32,638 nucleotides of DNA, taken from the NCBI RefSeq assembly GCF_001556865.1, contig NZ_LSJY01000062.1:1-32638 (forward strand), in the 5' to 3' direction. The translations under genes were made by a program, and so were the position numbers. The stretch is from Sphingobium sp. CCH11-B1 (GTDB taxonomy: Bacteria > Pseudomonadota > Alphaproteobacteria > Sphingomonadales > Sphingomonadaceae). The notes beneath the pieces were generated by a model, which searched no databases, was not told where the DNA came from, and saw only the letters and a list, made by a program, of their open reading frames with translations. Positions 9,868 to 18,685 of the stretch are shown piece after piece (positions within the stretch are counted from its first letter, which is position 1; the number at the start of each line of letters is the position of its first letter).

Positions 9868-10968
9868 ATGGGTTTTCGTTGCGGTATCGTCGGCCTTCCC
9901 AATGTGGGCAAGTCCACCCTGTTCAATGCGCTCACCGAGACGCAGGCTGCGCAGGCGGCCAATTACCCTTTCTGCACGATCGAACCGAACGAGGGCCGTG
10001 TCGCGGTGCCGGACGATCGGCTCCAGACCATCGCGAAGATCGGCGGCTCGGCCAAGATCATCGAGACGCAGCTGAGCTTCGTGGACATAGCGGGGCTTGT
10101 GCGCGGCGCGTCGAAGGGCGAGGGTCTGGGCAACCAGTTCCTGGCCAACATCCGCGAAGTGGACGCCATCGTCCACGTCCTGCGCTGCTTCGAGGATGAC
10201 GACATCACCCATGTCGAGGGCAAGGTCGATCCCATCGCCGACGCGGAAACGGTCGAGACCGAGCTGATGCTGGCGGATCTGGAGTCGCTGGAGAAGCGGG
10301 TGCCGAACTTCGCCAAGAAGGCGGCGCAGGGGGACAAGGAGGCGAAGGCAGCCGCATCGGTACTGGGGCAGGCGCTCGACCTGCTGCGCGATGGCAAGCC
10401 CGCCCGCCTGACGCAGCCGCGCGACGTGGAAGAGGAGCGCCTGTTCGCGCAGGCGCAGCTGCTGACGGCCAAGCCTGTCCTCTACGTCTGCAATGTCGAG
10501 GAGGAAGCGGCGGCGGAAGGCAACGCCCATTCGGCGCGCGTGTTCGAAAAGGCCGCGACCGAGGGCGCCAAGGCCGTGATCGTGTCCGCCGCCATCGAGG
10601 CGGAACTGGTCACCATGCCGGTCGAGGAGCGCGCCGAATATCTGGAAGCGCTGGGCCTCACCGAAGCGGGCCTGGCCCGCATCATCCGCGCGGGCTACGA
10701 GTTGCTGGGCCTTATCACCTTCTTCACCGTGGGGCCGAAGGAAGCGCGCGCCTGGACCGTGACCAAGGGGAGCAAGGCCCCGCAGGCAGCGGGCGCGATC
10801 CATTCCGATTTCGAGAAGGGCTTCATCCGCGCCGAGACCATGGCCTATGCCGATTATGTCCAGTTCAATGGCGAGGCCGGGGCCAAGGAGGCGGGCAAGT
10901 GGCGGTCCGAGGGCAAGGACTATGTGACGCAGGATGGCGACATCATGCTGTTCCGGTTCAATGTGTAG
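9868..10968 (+). CDS. ychF: Redox-regulated ATPase YchF (Obg-like ATPase)
   Basis: Universally conserved TRAFAC-class P-loop ATPase of the Obg family, which associates with ribosomes and is linked to stress responses. Motifs in order: P-loop GLPNVGKST at residues 9-17, switch region NYPFCTIEPNEG, G3 DIAGLVRGASKGEGLGNQFL, and the unusual G4 motif NVEE at 209-212 that gives this family ATP rather than GTP preference. A coiled-coil helical insert and a C-terminal TGS domain follow (LLGLITFFTVGPKEARAWTV to YVTQDGDIMLFRFNV). Length, 366 residues, is standard. TAAGG lies about seven bases before the ATG. The upstream gene is divergent, so this gene has its own promoter between 9702 and 9867. Confidence 0.98.
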   Translation: MGFRCGIVGLPNVGKSTLFNALTETQAAQAANYPFCTIEPNEGRVAVPDDRLQTIAKIGGSAKIIETQLSFVDIAGLVRGASKGEGLGNQFLANIREVDAIVHVLRCFEDDDITHVEGKVDPIADAETVETELMLADLESLEKRVPNFAKKAAQGDKEAKAAASVLGQALDLLRDGKPARLTQPRDVEEERLFAQAQLLTAKPVLYVCNVEEEAAAEGNAHSARVFEKAATEGAKAVIVSAAIEAELVTMPVEERAEYLEALGLTEAGLARIIRAGYELLGLITFFTVGPKEARAWTVTKGSKAPQAAGAIHSDFEKGFIRAETMAYADYVQFNGEAGAKEAGKWRSEGKDYVTQDGDIMLFRFNV

Positions 10969-10976
10969 CCACCCAT

Positions 10977-11052
10977 CGTCGCCCCGGCGGAGGCTGGTGC
11001 CGCAGGCGGCAGCGCACCAAGGCCTGAAATTCCGGCCTTCGCTGGGATGACG
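10977..11052. repeat. Intergenic palindromic repeat with nested inverted repeats
   Basis: The outer arms (from 10977, beginning CGTCGCCCCGGCGGAGGC, and up to 11052, whose reverse complement begins CGTCATCCCAGCGAAGGC) match at about three quarters of positions. Inside are a perfect 6-base inverted repeat TGGTGC / GCACCA (10995-11000, 11014-11019) and AAGGCC / GGCCTT. Palindromes with CGTCATCCC...GCGAAGGC arms are common dispersed repeats in Proteobacteria; this looks like a diverged copy. It lies directly between the ychF stop and the next gene's start, so it could also act as a transcript-end structure. Confidence 0.75.
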
Positions 11053-11063
11053 GGAAAAAGGCC

Positions 11064-11558
11064 TTGCCCCTCAAATTCGCCTTTCCGCCCAGCGTCGACG
11101 CTGACACCCGTCTGCTGATCCTGGGCAGTCTGCCCGGCGACGCATCGATCCGGCAGGGCGAATATTATGCGCATCGCGGCAACGCCTTCTGGCATCTGCT
11201 GGGCGATGTGCTGGACGAGGATTTGCGCGGGTTGCCGTATGCGATGCGGCTCAAGCGGCTGAAAGTGCGTGCCGTCGGCCTGTGGGACGTGATCGAAAGC
11301 GCCGAGCGGGAAGGCAGCCTGGATGGCAGCATCCGGGGTGCGGAATTGCGCGACCTTGGCCTTTTCGTCAGCCGCCTGCCGGCGTTGCGGGCCGTGGGCT
11401 TCAACGGCAGGACCGCAGCGACGCATGGGCGGCGACAGCTTGGGCACCGGCCGGACCTGACGCTCATCGACCTCCCCTCCTCCAGCGGCGCCTATGCCAG
11501 CCTGTCGCGCGAGAAGAAGGCCGAGGCGTGGCGTGCCCTGCGTCCCTGGGTCGTATGA
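11064..11558 (+). CDS. Uracil-DNA glycosylase superfamily protein (hypoxanthine/deoxyinosine DNA glycosylase type)
   Basis: Probable DNA repair glycosylase of the UDG superfamily, close to the group annotated as DNA-deoxyinosine (hypoxanthine) glycosylase, which removes deaminated adenine from DNA. The signatures are RLLILGSLPGDASI near residue 20, GEYYAHRGNAFWHLL, then VGLWDVIESAEREGSLD, and near the C-terminus LPSSSGAYASLSREKK, the usual position of the second UDG motif. Length is 164 residues, normal. The start is TTG 11064, with AAAGG just upstream; no ATG or GTG start gives the full domain, so a weak start seems real. It begins 11 bases after a palindromic repeat. Exact base specificity cannot be told from sequence alone. 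Confidence 0.82.
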   Translation: MPLKFAFPPSVDADTRLLILGSLPGDASIRQGEYYAHRGNAFWHLLGDVLDEDLRGLPYAMRLKRLKVRAVGLWDVIESAEREGSLDGSIRGAELRDLGLFVSRLPALRAVGFNGRTAATHGRRQLGHRPDLTLIDLPSSSGAYASLSREKKAEAWRALRPWVV

Positions 11559-11645
11559 TCGACGCGCATCGTTCTGTCATATTGCGCGGATAGGGGAGCG
11601 GATTAAGACACAGGTCACGCATACGAATCCGAAGGTCGCCCTCCC

Positions 11646-13196
11646 ATGTTCACCCGCCGCCAGATCCTGACCACCGCAACTATCGCGCCCACGCTGGCCG
11701 CGCCCGCAATCGTGAAGGCGCAAAGCTGGTTCGCCGGCTATCCTTTCGCGCTTGGGGTCACTTCGGGCGATCCCGCGCCCGATGGCTTCGTGATCTGGAC
11801 CAAGCTGGCGCCCAAGCCGTTCGATCCGCATGGCGGCATGCCGATGGTGCCGTTGCCGGTGAAATGGGAAGTCGCAAGCGACGACCGGTTCAAGACCATT
11901 GTCGCCTCGGGCGAAGCGCAGGCGCGGCCGGAACTTGGCCATGCGGTCCATGTCGAGGTGACGGGCATGCAGCCCGACCGGCCTTATTGGTATCGCTTCA
12001 TCCTGGGTAGCGACATGTCGAGCCGGGGTCGCGCACGCACCCTGCCCCTGCCATCATCCAGCCCCGCCTCGATCAAGTTCGGGGTCGCGGGCTGCCAGAA
12101 TTATGAGGACGGCTATTTCACTGCCTTCCGGCACCTGGCGCGGGAGGACGATCTCGCCTTCGTCTATCATTTCGGCGACTTCATCTATGAATATGAGCAG
12201 CGCGGGCCGGACTATGACAAGGACGGACTGCCGGTCGATCAGGTGCGGCAGCATATCGGGCAGGATTGTTTCGACCTGACCGACTACCGCCTGCGCTACG
12301 CCCAGTATCTGAGCGACTATGACCTGCAGGCCGCCCGCGCGCGGCACACATGGTTCCCGACCTTCGACGATCATGAGGTGGAGAATAACTGGGTCGGCGA
12401 TTTCGACTGGAAGGATGCTCCCCCGGAAATATTCCGCCTGCGTCGTCAGGCGGGCCTGCAGGCCTGGTACGAATATATGCCGGTGCGCGCTGCGCTCCTG
12501 CCGCGCAACGGCATCATCACCAATGCGTATCGGGAGGCCCGCTTCGGCGACCTGCTCTCCATCGACTTCCTCGACACCCGATCCTTCCGGTCGGACCAGC
12601 CTTGCGATGACGGGTTCAAGACCCATTGTGCGGGCATCGACGATCCCAAGGCGCAGGTGATCTCGGCCGAAGAGGAAAGCTGGCTGACTCGGAACCTGAC
12701 GCGGGCCCAGACCAAGTGGAACTGCGTCGCGCAGCAGGTGATGATGATGTCGCTCGATCGCCGCCGTTACGCCGACGAGAAGGAAAAGATCTACAATCTC
12801 GATAGCTGGGCCGGATATGAAGTCGCGCGCAAGCGCGTGCTGGCGAAAATGCGCGGGCTCGACAATGTCGTCGTGCTGACCGGCGACGAGCATCAGAATT
12901 TCGCGGGCCTGCTGGAAAGCGAGGGCAAGCCGGTGGCGGTAGAGTTCGTCTCCACCTCCATCTCATCGGGCGGCGACGGGTCGGACCTGCGCGCGGGAAG
13001 CGACATTATGTTCAGGAACAATCCGCAGCTGAAATTCCTGAACGACCAGCGCGGCTATTTGCTGTGCGAGGTCACGCCGGATGCCTGGACGACACGGTTC
13101 CGGGTCATGGACCATGTGTCGACGGCGGGCGCCGACATCAACACGCGCGCCACGCTCACCGTGCCACGCGGCCAGCCTTCGATCAGCATCGCCTGA
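11646..13196 (+). CDS. phoD: Alkaline phosphatase D family protein, Tat-exported
   Basis: PhoD-type metallophosphatase, normally a periplasmic phosphodiesterase/monoesterase used for phosphate scavenging. The N-terminus has a twin-arginine signal (TRRQILTTATIAPTLAAPA, cleavage near AIVKA), as expected for this cofactor-loaded family. The N-terminal PhoD domain begins FALGVTSGDPAPDGFVIWTK; the catalytic part contains VAGCQNYEDGY, FGDFIYEYEQ, TFDDHEVENNW and LTGDEHQNFAG, all family landmarks including the metal-binding Asp/His positions. Length is 516 residues. AAGGT precedes the ATG. I see no convincing PHO-box-like pair in the 87-base gap before it, so phosphate control is only a guess. Confidence 0.92.
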   Translation: MFTRRQILTTATIAPTLAAPAIVKAQSWFAGYPFALGVTSGDPAPDGFVIWTKLAPKPFDPHGGMPMVPLPVKWEVASDDRFKTIVASGEAQARPELGHAVHVEVTGMQPDRPYWYRFILGSDMSSRGRARTLPLPSSSPASIKFGVAGCQNYEDGYFTAFRHLAREDDLAFVYHFGDFIYEYEQRGPDYDKDGLPVDQVRQHIGQDCFDLTDYRLRYAQYLSDYDLQAARARHTWFPTFDDHEVENNWVGDFDWKDAPPEIFRLRRQAGLQAWYEYMPVRAALLPRNGIITNAYREARFGDLLSIDFLDTRSFRSDQPCDDGFKTHCAGIDDPKAQVISAEEESWLTRNLTRAQTKWNCVAQQVMMMSLDRRRYADEKEKIYNLDSWAGYEVARKRVLAKMRGLDNVVVLTGDEHQNFAGLLESEGKPVAVEFVSTSISSGGDGSDLRAGSDIMFRNNPQLKFLNDQRGYLLCEVTPDAWTTRFRVMDHVSTAGADINTRATLTVPRGQPSISIA

Positions 13197-13247
13197 CATT
13201 GACGTAAACGGAAAGCGGTCGTAAGCCATCACCCGGACAGGAGACCG

Positions 13248-13718
13248 ATGATGGCTGACGACATAGTCTATTTCGAGGACATCGCGGTCGGCGACCGTTT
13301 CGACTTCGGGCCGTTGACCGTATCGCGGGAAGAGGTGATCCGCTTCGCGGCCGAATTCGACGCGCAGCCATTCCACCTGTCGGACGAAGCCGCCGCACAG
13401 ACTCATTTCGGCACGCTGGCGGCCAGCGGGTGGCACAGCACGGCGCTCTTCATGAAAATGTTCGTTACGGCGATGCAGAAGGAGCCAGGACGGCAGGCGG
13501 CGAGCCTGGGCGCCATCGGCGTGGACGAACTGCGCTGGCTACGTCCGGTGCGTCCCGGCGATACGCTGCGCGGCACGAACGAGGTGATCGGCAAGAAGGC
13601 ATCGGCAAGCCGACCCGAAATGGGCATCGTCCGTAATCAAGTGACGATCTACAATCAGAGCGACAAGCCCGTACTGACGATGATCCCAATCGTCATGTGG
13701 CGGACACGGCCGATATAA
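13248..13718 (+). CDS. MaoC family dehydratase
   Basis: Single hot-dog-fold protein related to (R)-specific enoyl-CoA hydratases. The sequence opens IVYFEDIAVGDRFDFGPLTV and contains the hydratase region FAAEFDAQPFHLSDEAA, in which Asp and His occupy the expected catalytic spacing, then GTLAASGWHSTALFMKM. The end, VTIYNQSDKPVLTMIPIVMW, is the usual closing strand. Length is 156 residues, typical of single-domain MaoC proteins. GGAG lies a few bases before a tandem ATG-ATG start (13248/13251). The physiological substrate is unknown; the neighbours give no pathway clue. It is convergent, with a 10-base gap, with the next minus-strand gene. Confidence 0.88.
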   Translation: MMADDIVYFEDIAVGDRFDFGPLTVSREEVIRFAAEFDAQPFHLSDEAAAQTHFGTLAASGWHSTALFMKMFVTAMQKEPGRQAASLGAIGVDELRWLRPVRPGDTLRGTNEVIGKKASASRPEMGIVRNQVTIYNQSDKPVLTMIPIVMWRTRPI

Positions 13719-13728
13719 TCCTGCTCCG

Positions 13729-14220
13729 TCACCCCGGCTGGGGCGTCTTCGCATCCGTTGCCATGATGCGCATGCGCCGGTCTATCGCGCCCGCGATCTG
13801 GACGATATGGCGGCCGGCGGGCAGATCGAACCAGACGATCTTGCGAATACCCGAACAGTCCGGGCCGTGGCCGTGGTCGACTGAAGCGACCGGAACGGTG
13901 CCGGTCACGACATCGACCCAGGCCGCCCCCGACAGCGCGATGCCAACTCGCGCCGCCGCCTTCAGCGACAGGACGAACAGTCCGCCACGTCCTTCCTTCG
14001 CGCCCTTGCCTGGTGGAGCGGCGAAATGGACATGGTCGATCGGCCTCAGATCCGCGGTCAGCGCCTTGCCCGGGATCAGCAGCGGCGCACCCTGTGCCTC
14101 TACCCCCGCCTCCGCCTGCCCGCCCCCGTTCCAGTTGCTCCACGGTTCCGCGAGCGGTGCAGGAGCTGGGCAGGCGGAGGCGGGCGCGGCGGCAAGCAGC
14201 AGCGCGGCAAGGATCGTCAT
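13729..14220 (-). CDS. Exported hypothetical protein downstream of mutL
   Basis: Not recognised with confidence. From ATG 14220 it encodes 163 residues with a short signal peptide (MTILAALLLAAAPASA), then a Cys/Pro-rich start (CPAPAPLAEPW). The body looks beta-rich (LTADLRPIDHVHFAAPP, GLFVLSLKAAARVGIALSG, GIRKIVWFDLPAGRHIVQIA), suggesting a small periplasmic sandwich domain. It starts 4 bases after the mutL stop with GGAGG inside the mutL 3' end, so it is the second gene of a mutL operon. From memory, short sphingomonad proteins like this are sometimes labelled homogentisate 1,2-dioxygenase; nothing supports that here, since the real enzyme is over 400 residues. The stop codon falls in a sequence resembling one arm of the 10977 repeat. 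Confidence 0.7.
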   Translation of the reverse strand: MTILAALLLAAAPASACPAPAPLAEPWSNWNGGGQAEAGVEAQGAPLLIPGKALTADLRPIDHVHFAAPPGKGAKEGRGGLFVLSLKAAARVGIALSGAAWVDVVTGTVPVASVDHGHGPDCSGIRKIVWFDLPAGRHIVQIAGAIDRRMRIMATDAKTPQPG

Positions 14221-14224
14221 CGGC

Positions 14225-16012
14225 TCATTTCCTCCCGAACAATTTCTCAATATCCCCATGCGATAATTTTACCCAGGTCGGGCGGCCATGGTTGCACTGA
14301 CCGGACCGGGGCGTCACTTCCATTTCCCGCAGCAGAGCGTTCATTTCAGCAACGCTCAGCACCCGCCCCGCGCGGACCGAGCCGTGGCAGGCCATCGTCG
14401 CGGCGACGAGGTCGAGCCGTTCCATGAGCGAAAGCGCGCTGTCATAGGCGGCAAGATCGTCCGCAAGATCGGTGACGAGGCCATGTACGTCCGACTGGCC
14501 GAGTATCGCGGGCACCGCGCGCACCAGTATGGCGGACGGACCGAACCGTTCCAGCTCCAGCCCGAAGTCTCGCAATTCCACCGCCCGTGCCTCCAGCCGG
14601 TCGCAGGCAGGCTCGTCCAGTTCCACCACTTCGGGCAGCAGCAGCGCCTGGCTCGCGACCCCCTGCCCCTCCATCGCGCGGCGCATCCGCTCCAGCGTCA
14701 GCCGCTCGTGCGCGGCATGCTGGTCCACGATGACAAGGCCATCCTCGGCCTCCGCCACGATATAGGTGCGCGCCACCTGCCCCCGCGCCACGCCGAGTGG
14801 AAAATCATGTCCTTCCGGTACAGACGCGGCGGCGGCCTCCGCGCGGGCTTGCGGCGGGGGCGCTGCGAACGACGGGCGGCGGTCGGCAAGCGCCGACTGG
14901 AACAACGGATTATAGCTGACCGGCGCTGCGGCGGCGTCGAAGATCGGCATCGCCCCGATGGGCGTGGGAGACACCGGTTCCGGCCGCCAGGCGGCAAGGC
15001 CGGCGGGATCGGCCATCTGCACGGAGCGGAAGCCTTCGGCGTCGAGCGCGCGGCGCAGGCCCGACACGATCATGCCGCGGATCAGTGCCGGATCACGGAA
15101 ACGGACTTCGGTCTTGGCGGGATGGACGTTGACGTCCACCTCCTGCGCGGGGACGTCGAGGAACAGTGCGACGACCGGGTGCCTGTCGCGCGCCAGCATG
15201 TCGGCATAGGCTCCGCGCAACGCGCCGATCAGCAGCCGATCCTTCACCGGACGGCCATTGACGAACAGATATTGATGATCGCCAACGCCGCGATTGTAAG
15301 TCGGCAGCGACGCGACGCCCGACAGGCGCACCCCTTCCCGTTCAAGCGAGACGATCACATGATTGTCGGCCAGTTGGCGGTCGGTGAGCGCGGCCACCCT
15401 TTCTTCCCGTGCTTCCCCGCCCTGCACGCCCAGCACCCGGCGGCCATCATGCTCAACGGAGAAGGCGACGGCGGGATGGGCCATGGCCAGCCTGCGCACG
15501 ACGTCCAGGCAGGCGGCATATTCCGCCTTGGGCGAGCGAAGGAATTTGCGGCGCGCCGGAACCCGCGCGAAGAGTTGCTCCACGGCGATACGCGTGCCCG
15601 GCGGCAGCGCGGCCGGGCCTTCCGCCACCAGCTGACCATTGTCCATCGTCCGGTTCCATCCGTCGCGACCTGCCGGACGGCTGTCGATGGAAAGGCGCGC
15701 CACGCTGGCGATGGAAGGCAGCGCCTCTCCGCGAAAGCCCAATGTCGCTACATTTTCAATGGCATCGTCGGGCAGCTTCGACGTCGCATGCCGTTCCAGC
15801 GCGAGGGCCATGTCGCTCGAATCCATGCCGCATCCGTCATCGCTGACCTCGATCCGGTCGAGGCCGCCGTTGGACAAGCGGACAGCGATGCGAGTCGCGC
15901 CCGCATCGAGTGCATTTTCAACCAGTTCCTTGAGCGCGCTGGCGGGTCTTTCAACCACTTCACCGGCAGCGATACGATTGACCAGATGTTCGGGCAGGCG
16001 GCGTATTGACAT
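14225..16012 (-). CDS. mutL: DNA mismatch repair endonuclease MutL
   Basis: Mismatch repair coordinator that links MutS to strand removal. The N-terminal GHKL ATPase carries all motifs: KELVENALDAGA, DDGCGMD, ATSKLPDDAIENVATLGFRG and GEALPSIASVARL. The central linker is Pro/Ala rich. The C-terminal domain has DQHAAHERLTLE at about residues 430-441, which fits the endonuclease motif DQHA(x)2E(x)4E, plus ACHGSVRAGR and CNHGRPT near the end. So this MutL should nick DNA itself, as expected for bacteria without MutH. Length is 595 residues. It is divergent from mreB, sharing a 160-base promoter region, and is followed by a small exported protein gene. Confidence 0.97.
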   Translation of the reverse strand: MSIRRLPEHLVNRIAAGEVVERPASALKELVENALDAGATRIAVRLSNGGLDRIEVSDDGCGMDSSDMALALERHATSKLPDDAIENVATLGFRGEALPSIASVARLSIDSRPAGRDGWNRTMDNGQLVAEGPAALPPGTRIAVEQLFARVPARRKFLRSPKAEYAACLDVVRRLAMAHPAVAFSVEHDGRRVLGVQGGEAREERVAALTDRQLADNHVIVSLEREGVRLSGVASLPTYNRGVGDHQYLFVNGRPVKDRLLIGALRGAYADMLARDRHPVVALFLDVPAQEVDVNVHPAKTEVRFRDPALIRGMIVSGLRRALDAEGFRSVQMADPAGLAAWRPEPVSPTPIGAMPIFDAAAAPVSYNPLFQSALADRRPSFAAPPPQARAEAAAASVPEGHDFPLGVARGQVARTYIVAEAEDGLVIVDQHAAHERLTLERMRRAMEGQGVASQALLLPEVVELDEPACDRLEARAVELRDFGLELERFGPSAILVRAVPAILGQSDVHGLVTDLADDLAAYDSALSLMERLDLVAATMACHGSVRAGRVLSVAEMNALLREMEVTPRSGQCNHGRPTWVKLSHGDIEKLFGRK

Positions 16013-16169
16013 TGGTTAGGGACTAGCCCAATCGAGCGCTTTCCGCGAGCCGCGATCCCATATTTTTTGCTCTGCAAAGCGCAAGGAAACAGGGCTGATC
16101 GGACGAGCGAAACCGCTATCCGACCGGCCCCGCAACGCGCTGACGGGGGCGGCGGACGATACAGGATAA

Positions 16170-17219
<1,050 letters not shown>

Positions 17220-17240
17220 CGCTTGAAGGGGGCATAGAGG

Positions 17241-18161
17241 ATGGCGCGGCCACCCAGCCGACGCCCCGGTCTGAACCGGCGGGCGCAATATAGCTTGTTC
17301 GCCAGCTATGTCGTGGCGTTGACGGGCGCTGCGGTGGGACTGCTGCTCATCGTCATCGCCATTTTCGACCCGACCGGCTTTTCGGCGCTGCGCGTCGCCG
17401 CCGCCGAAATCGGCCGGCCTGCGTCCGTCACGATGAAAGGCATGGTGAGCGGCGTCGCGTCCGTGGACGAGGTGCTGGCATCCTACTGGCGTGCGGGATC
17501 GCAGAATGTCGCGCTGCGTCGGCAGGTGGAGGCGGACCGCAATCGCATCATCGAGGCGAAGGCCGTGGCGCAGGAGAATCTGCGCCTCAAGAAGCTGCTG
17601 AAACTGGTGGACGAGGATAGCAGCGACCTGCTCGCCGCGCGCCTGATCGCGTCCTCCTCATCCAGCGCGCGGCGCTTCGCGCGCCTCAATGCGGGCAGTT
17701 GGCAGGGGGTGCGGGCGGGCATGCCGGTCCGCGCGCCGGAAGGGCTGATCGGCCGCGTCCACAGCACCACGCCCAACAGTTCCGACGTCCTGCTCCTGAC
17801 CGACACGAGCAACATCGTCCCGGTGCGGCGGGCGGCCGACAATATCCCGGCCATCTCCACCGGACTTGGCGACGGATCGGTAGAAATACGCGCGCTGTCT
17901 GCTGGCCGCAATCCGTTCAAGCCAGGCGACCTGCTCGTCACGTCCGGCATCGGCGGCGTCTATCAGCCCAATATACCGGTCGCCGTCGTGGTGCGCGCGC
18001 AGGGCGAGATCGCCTATGGCGTCCCGCTCGCCAATCCCGCGCGGGTCGATGCTGTGGTGGTCGAGCGCATCTTCGAGGAAGCGGTGACCCGTCCCGGCCC
18101 GGCCGCCGCGCCCGTCGCCGCCGAGAGCGGGCCTGCGAACGCCGCCACCGCCGCGCCATGA
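17241..18161 (+). CDS. mreC: Rod shape-determining protein MreC
   Basis: Periplasmic scaffold of the elongasome that connects MreB/MreD to PBP2 and activates it. After a basic cytoplasmic start there is one transmembrane helix (YVVALTGAAVGLLLIVIAIF, residues 19-38), then a coiled-coil segment (about 85-125, NVALRRQVEADRNRIIEAKA and following) and the beta-rich MreC core with GVRAGMPVRAPEGLIGRVHS, SSDVLLLTDTSNIVPV and GDLLVTSGIGGVYQPNIPV. The last 30 residues are Ala/Pro-rich and disordered-looking. Length is 306 residues. Its TGA overlaps the mreD ATG. Confidence 0.96.
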   Translation: MARPPSRRPGLNRRAQYSLFASYVVALTGAAVGLLLIVIAIFDPTGFSALRVAAAEIGRPASVTMKGMVSGVASVDEVLASYWRAGSQNVALRRQVEADRNRIIEAKAVAQENLRLKKLLKLVDEDSSDLLAARLIASSSSSARRFARLNAGSWQGVRAGMPVRAPEGLIGRVHSTTPNSSDVLLLTDTSNIVPVRRAADNIPAISTGLGDGSVEIRALSAGRNPFKPGDLLVTSGIGGVYQPNIPVAVVVRAQGEIAYGVPLANPARVDAVVVERIFEEAVTRPGPAAAPVAAESGPANAATAAP

Positions 18162-18685
18162 TCGACCCGCATCTGCATCATGTTCCCCGGCTTGGGCGGC
18201 ACCCTTCCCGTTTCCGGCTGGAGGCCACACCGATCGTCACCGTGCTGCTGGGATCGCTGCTGACGACATTGCCCGTCATCGCCCAGTCGCCGATCATGCC
18301 GCCGTTCGGACTGCTGTTACTGCTGTCATGGCGGCTGCTGCGCCCCGAATTGTGGCGTGCGTGGATCGGCGTGCCGCTGGGCCTGTTCGACGACATGGCG
18401 AGCGGCCAGCCGATCGGCTCGGCCATGTTTCTGTGGACCGTCGCGCTCATCGCCATCGACGCCATCGAACATCGCATGGTGTGGCGCAGCTATCGGCAGG
18501 ACTGGCTTATCGCGGCGTTGGCGATTATCTTCTGCATTTCCGGTGGCCTGTTCTTTGCGCGGATCACCGGCGGAGGTTCCTTGCGCTTCTTTCTGATCTT
18601 GCCCCAAATGGTCTGGACGATCCTTCTTTTCCCCTTCGTCGTCCGGCAATGCGCGCGGATCGACCGCTGGCGCGTAATGGCATGA
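18158..18685 (+). CDS. mreD: Rod shape-determining protein MreD
   Basis: Integral membrane partner of MreC. The 175-residue frame from ATG 18158 contains several hydrophobic helices (PIVTVLLGSLLTTLPVIA, GLLLLLSWRLLRPELWRAW, AMFLWTVALIAIDAI, WLIAALAIIFCISGGLFFA, MVWTILLFPFVVRQC), the usual MreD layout. The DDMASG stretch after the second helix is a family hallmark. The same frame is open farther upstream, but that part runs antisense-free through mreC in another frame and is not coding. Start and stop both overlap neighbours in ATGA form, so expression is tied to mreC and mrdA. Confidence 0.93.
   Translation: MIDPHLHHVPRLGRHPSRFRLEATPIVTVLLGSLLTTLPVIAQSPIMPPFGLLLLLSWRLLRPELWRAWIGVPLGLFDDMASGQPIGSAMFLWTVALIAIDAIEHRMVWRSYRQDWLIAALAIIFCISGGLFFARITGGGSLRFFLILPQMVWTILLFPFVVRQCARIDRWRVMA

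Noticed and set aside
14288..16009. 573-codon plus-strand open frame opposite mutL
   Set aside because: It is the antisense shadow of a GC-rich gene whose MutL motifs are unmistakable; its translation is His/Arg/Gln-rich with no domain.
17699..18157. Upstream extension of the mreD frame
   Set aside because: Arg/Gly/Ala-rich out-of-frame reading of mreC; the ATG at 18158 gives the normal MreD start.
18328..18681. Upstream extension of the PBP2 frame
   Set aside because: It overlaps mreD in another frame and is not PBP-like; ATG 18682 overlaps the mreD stop and gives the family N-terminus.
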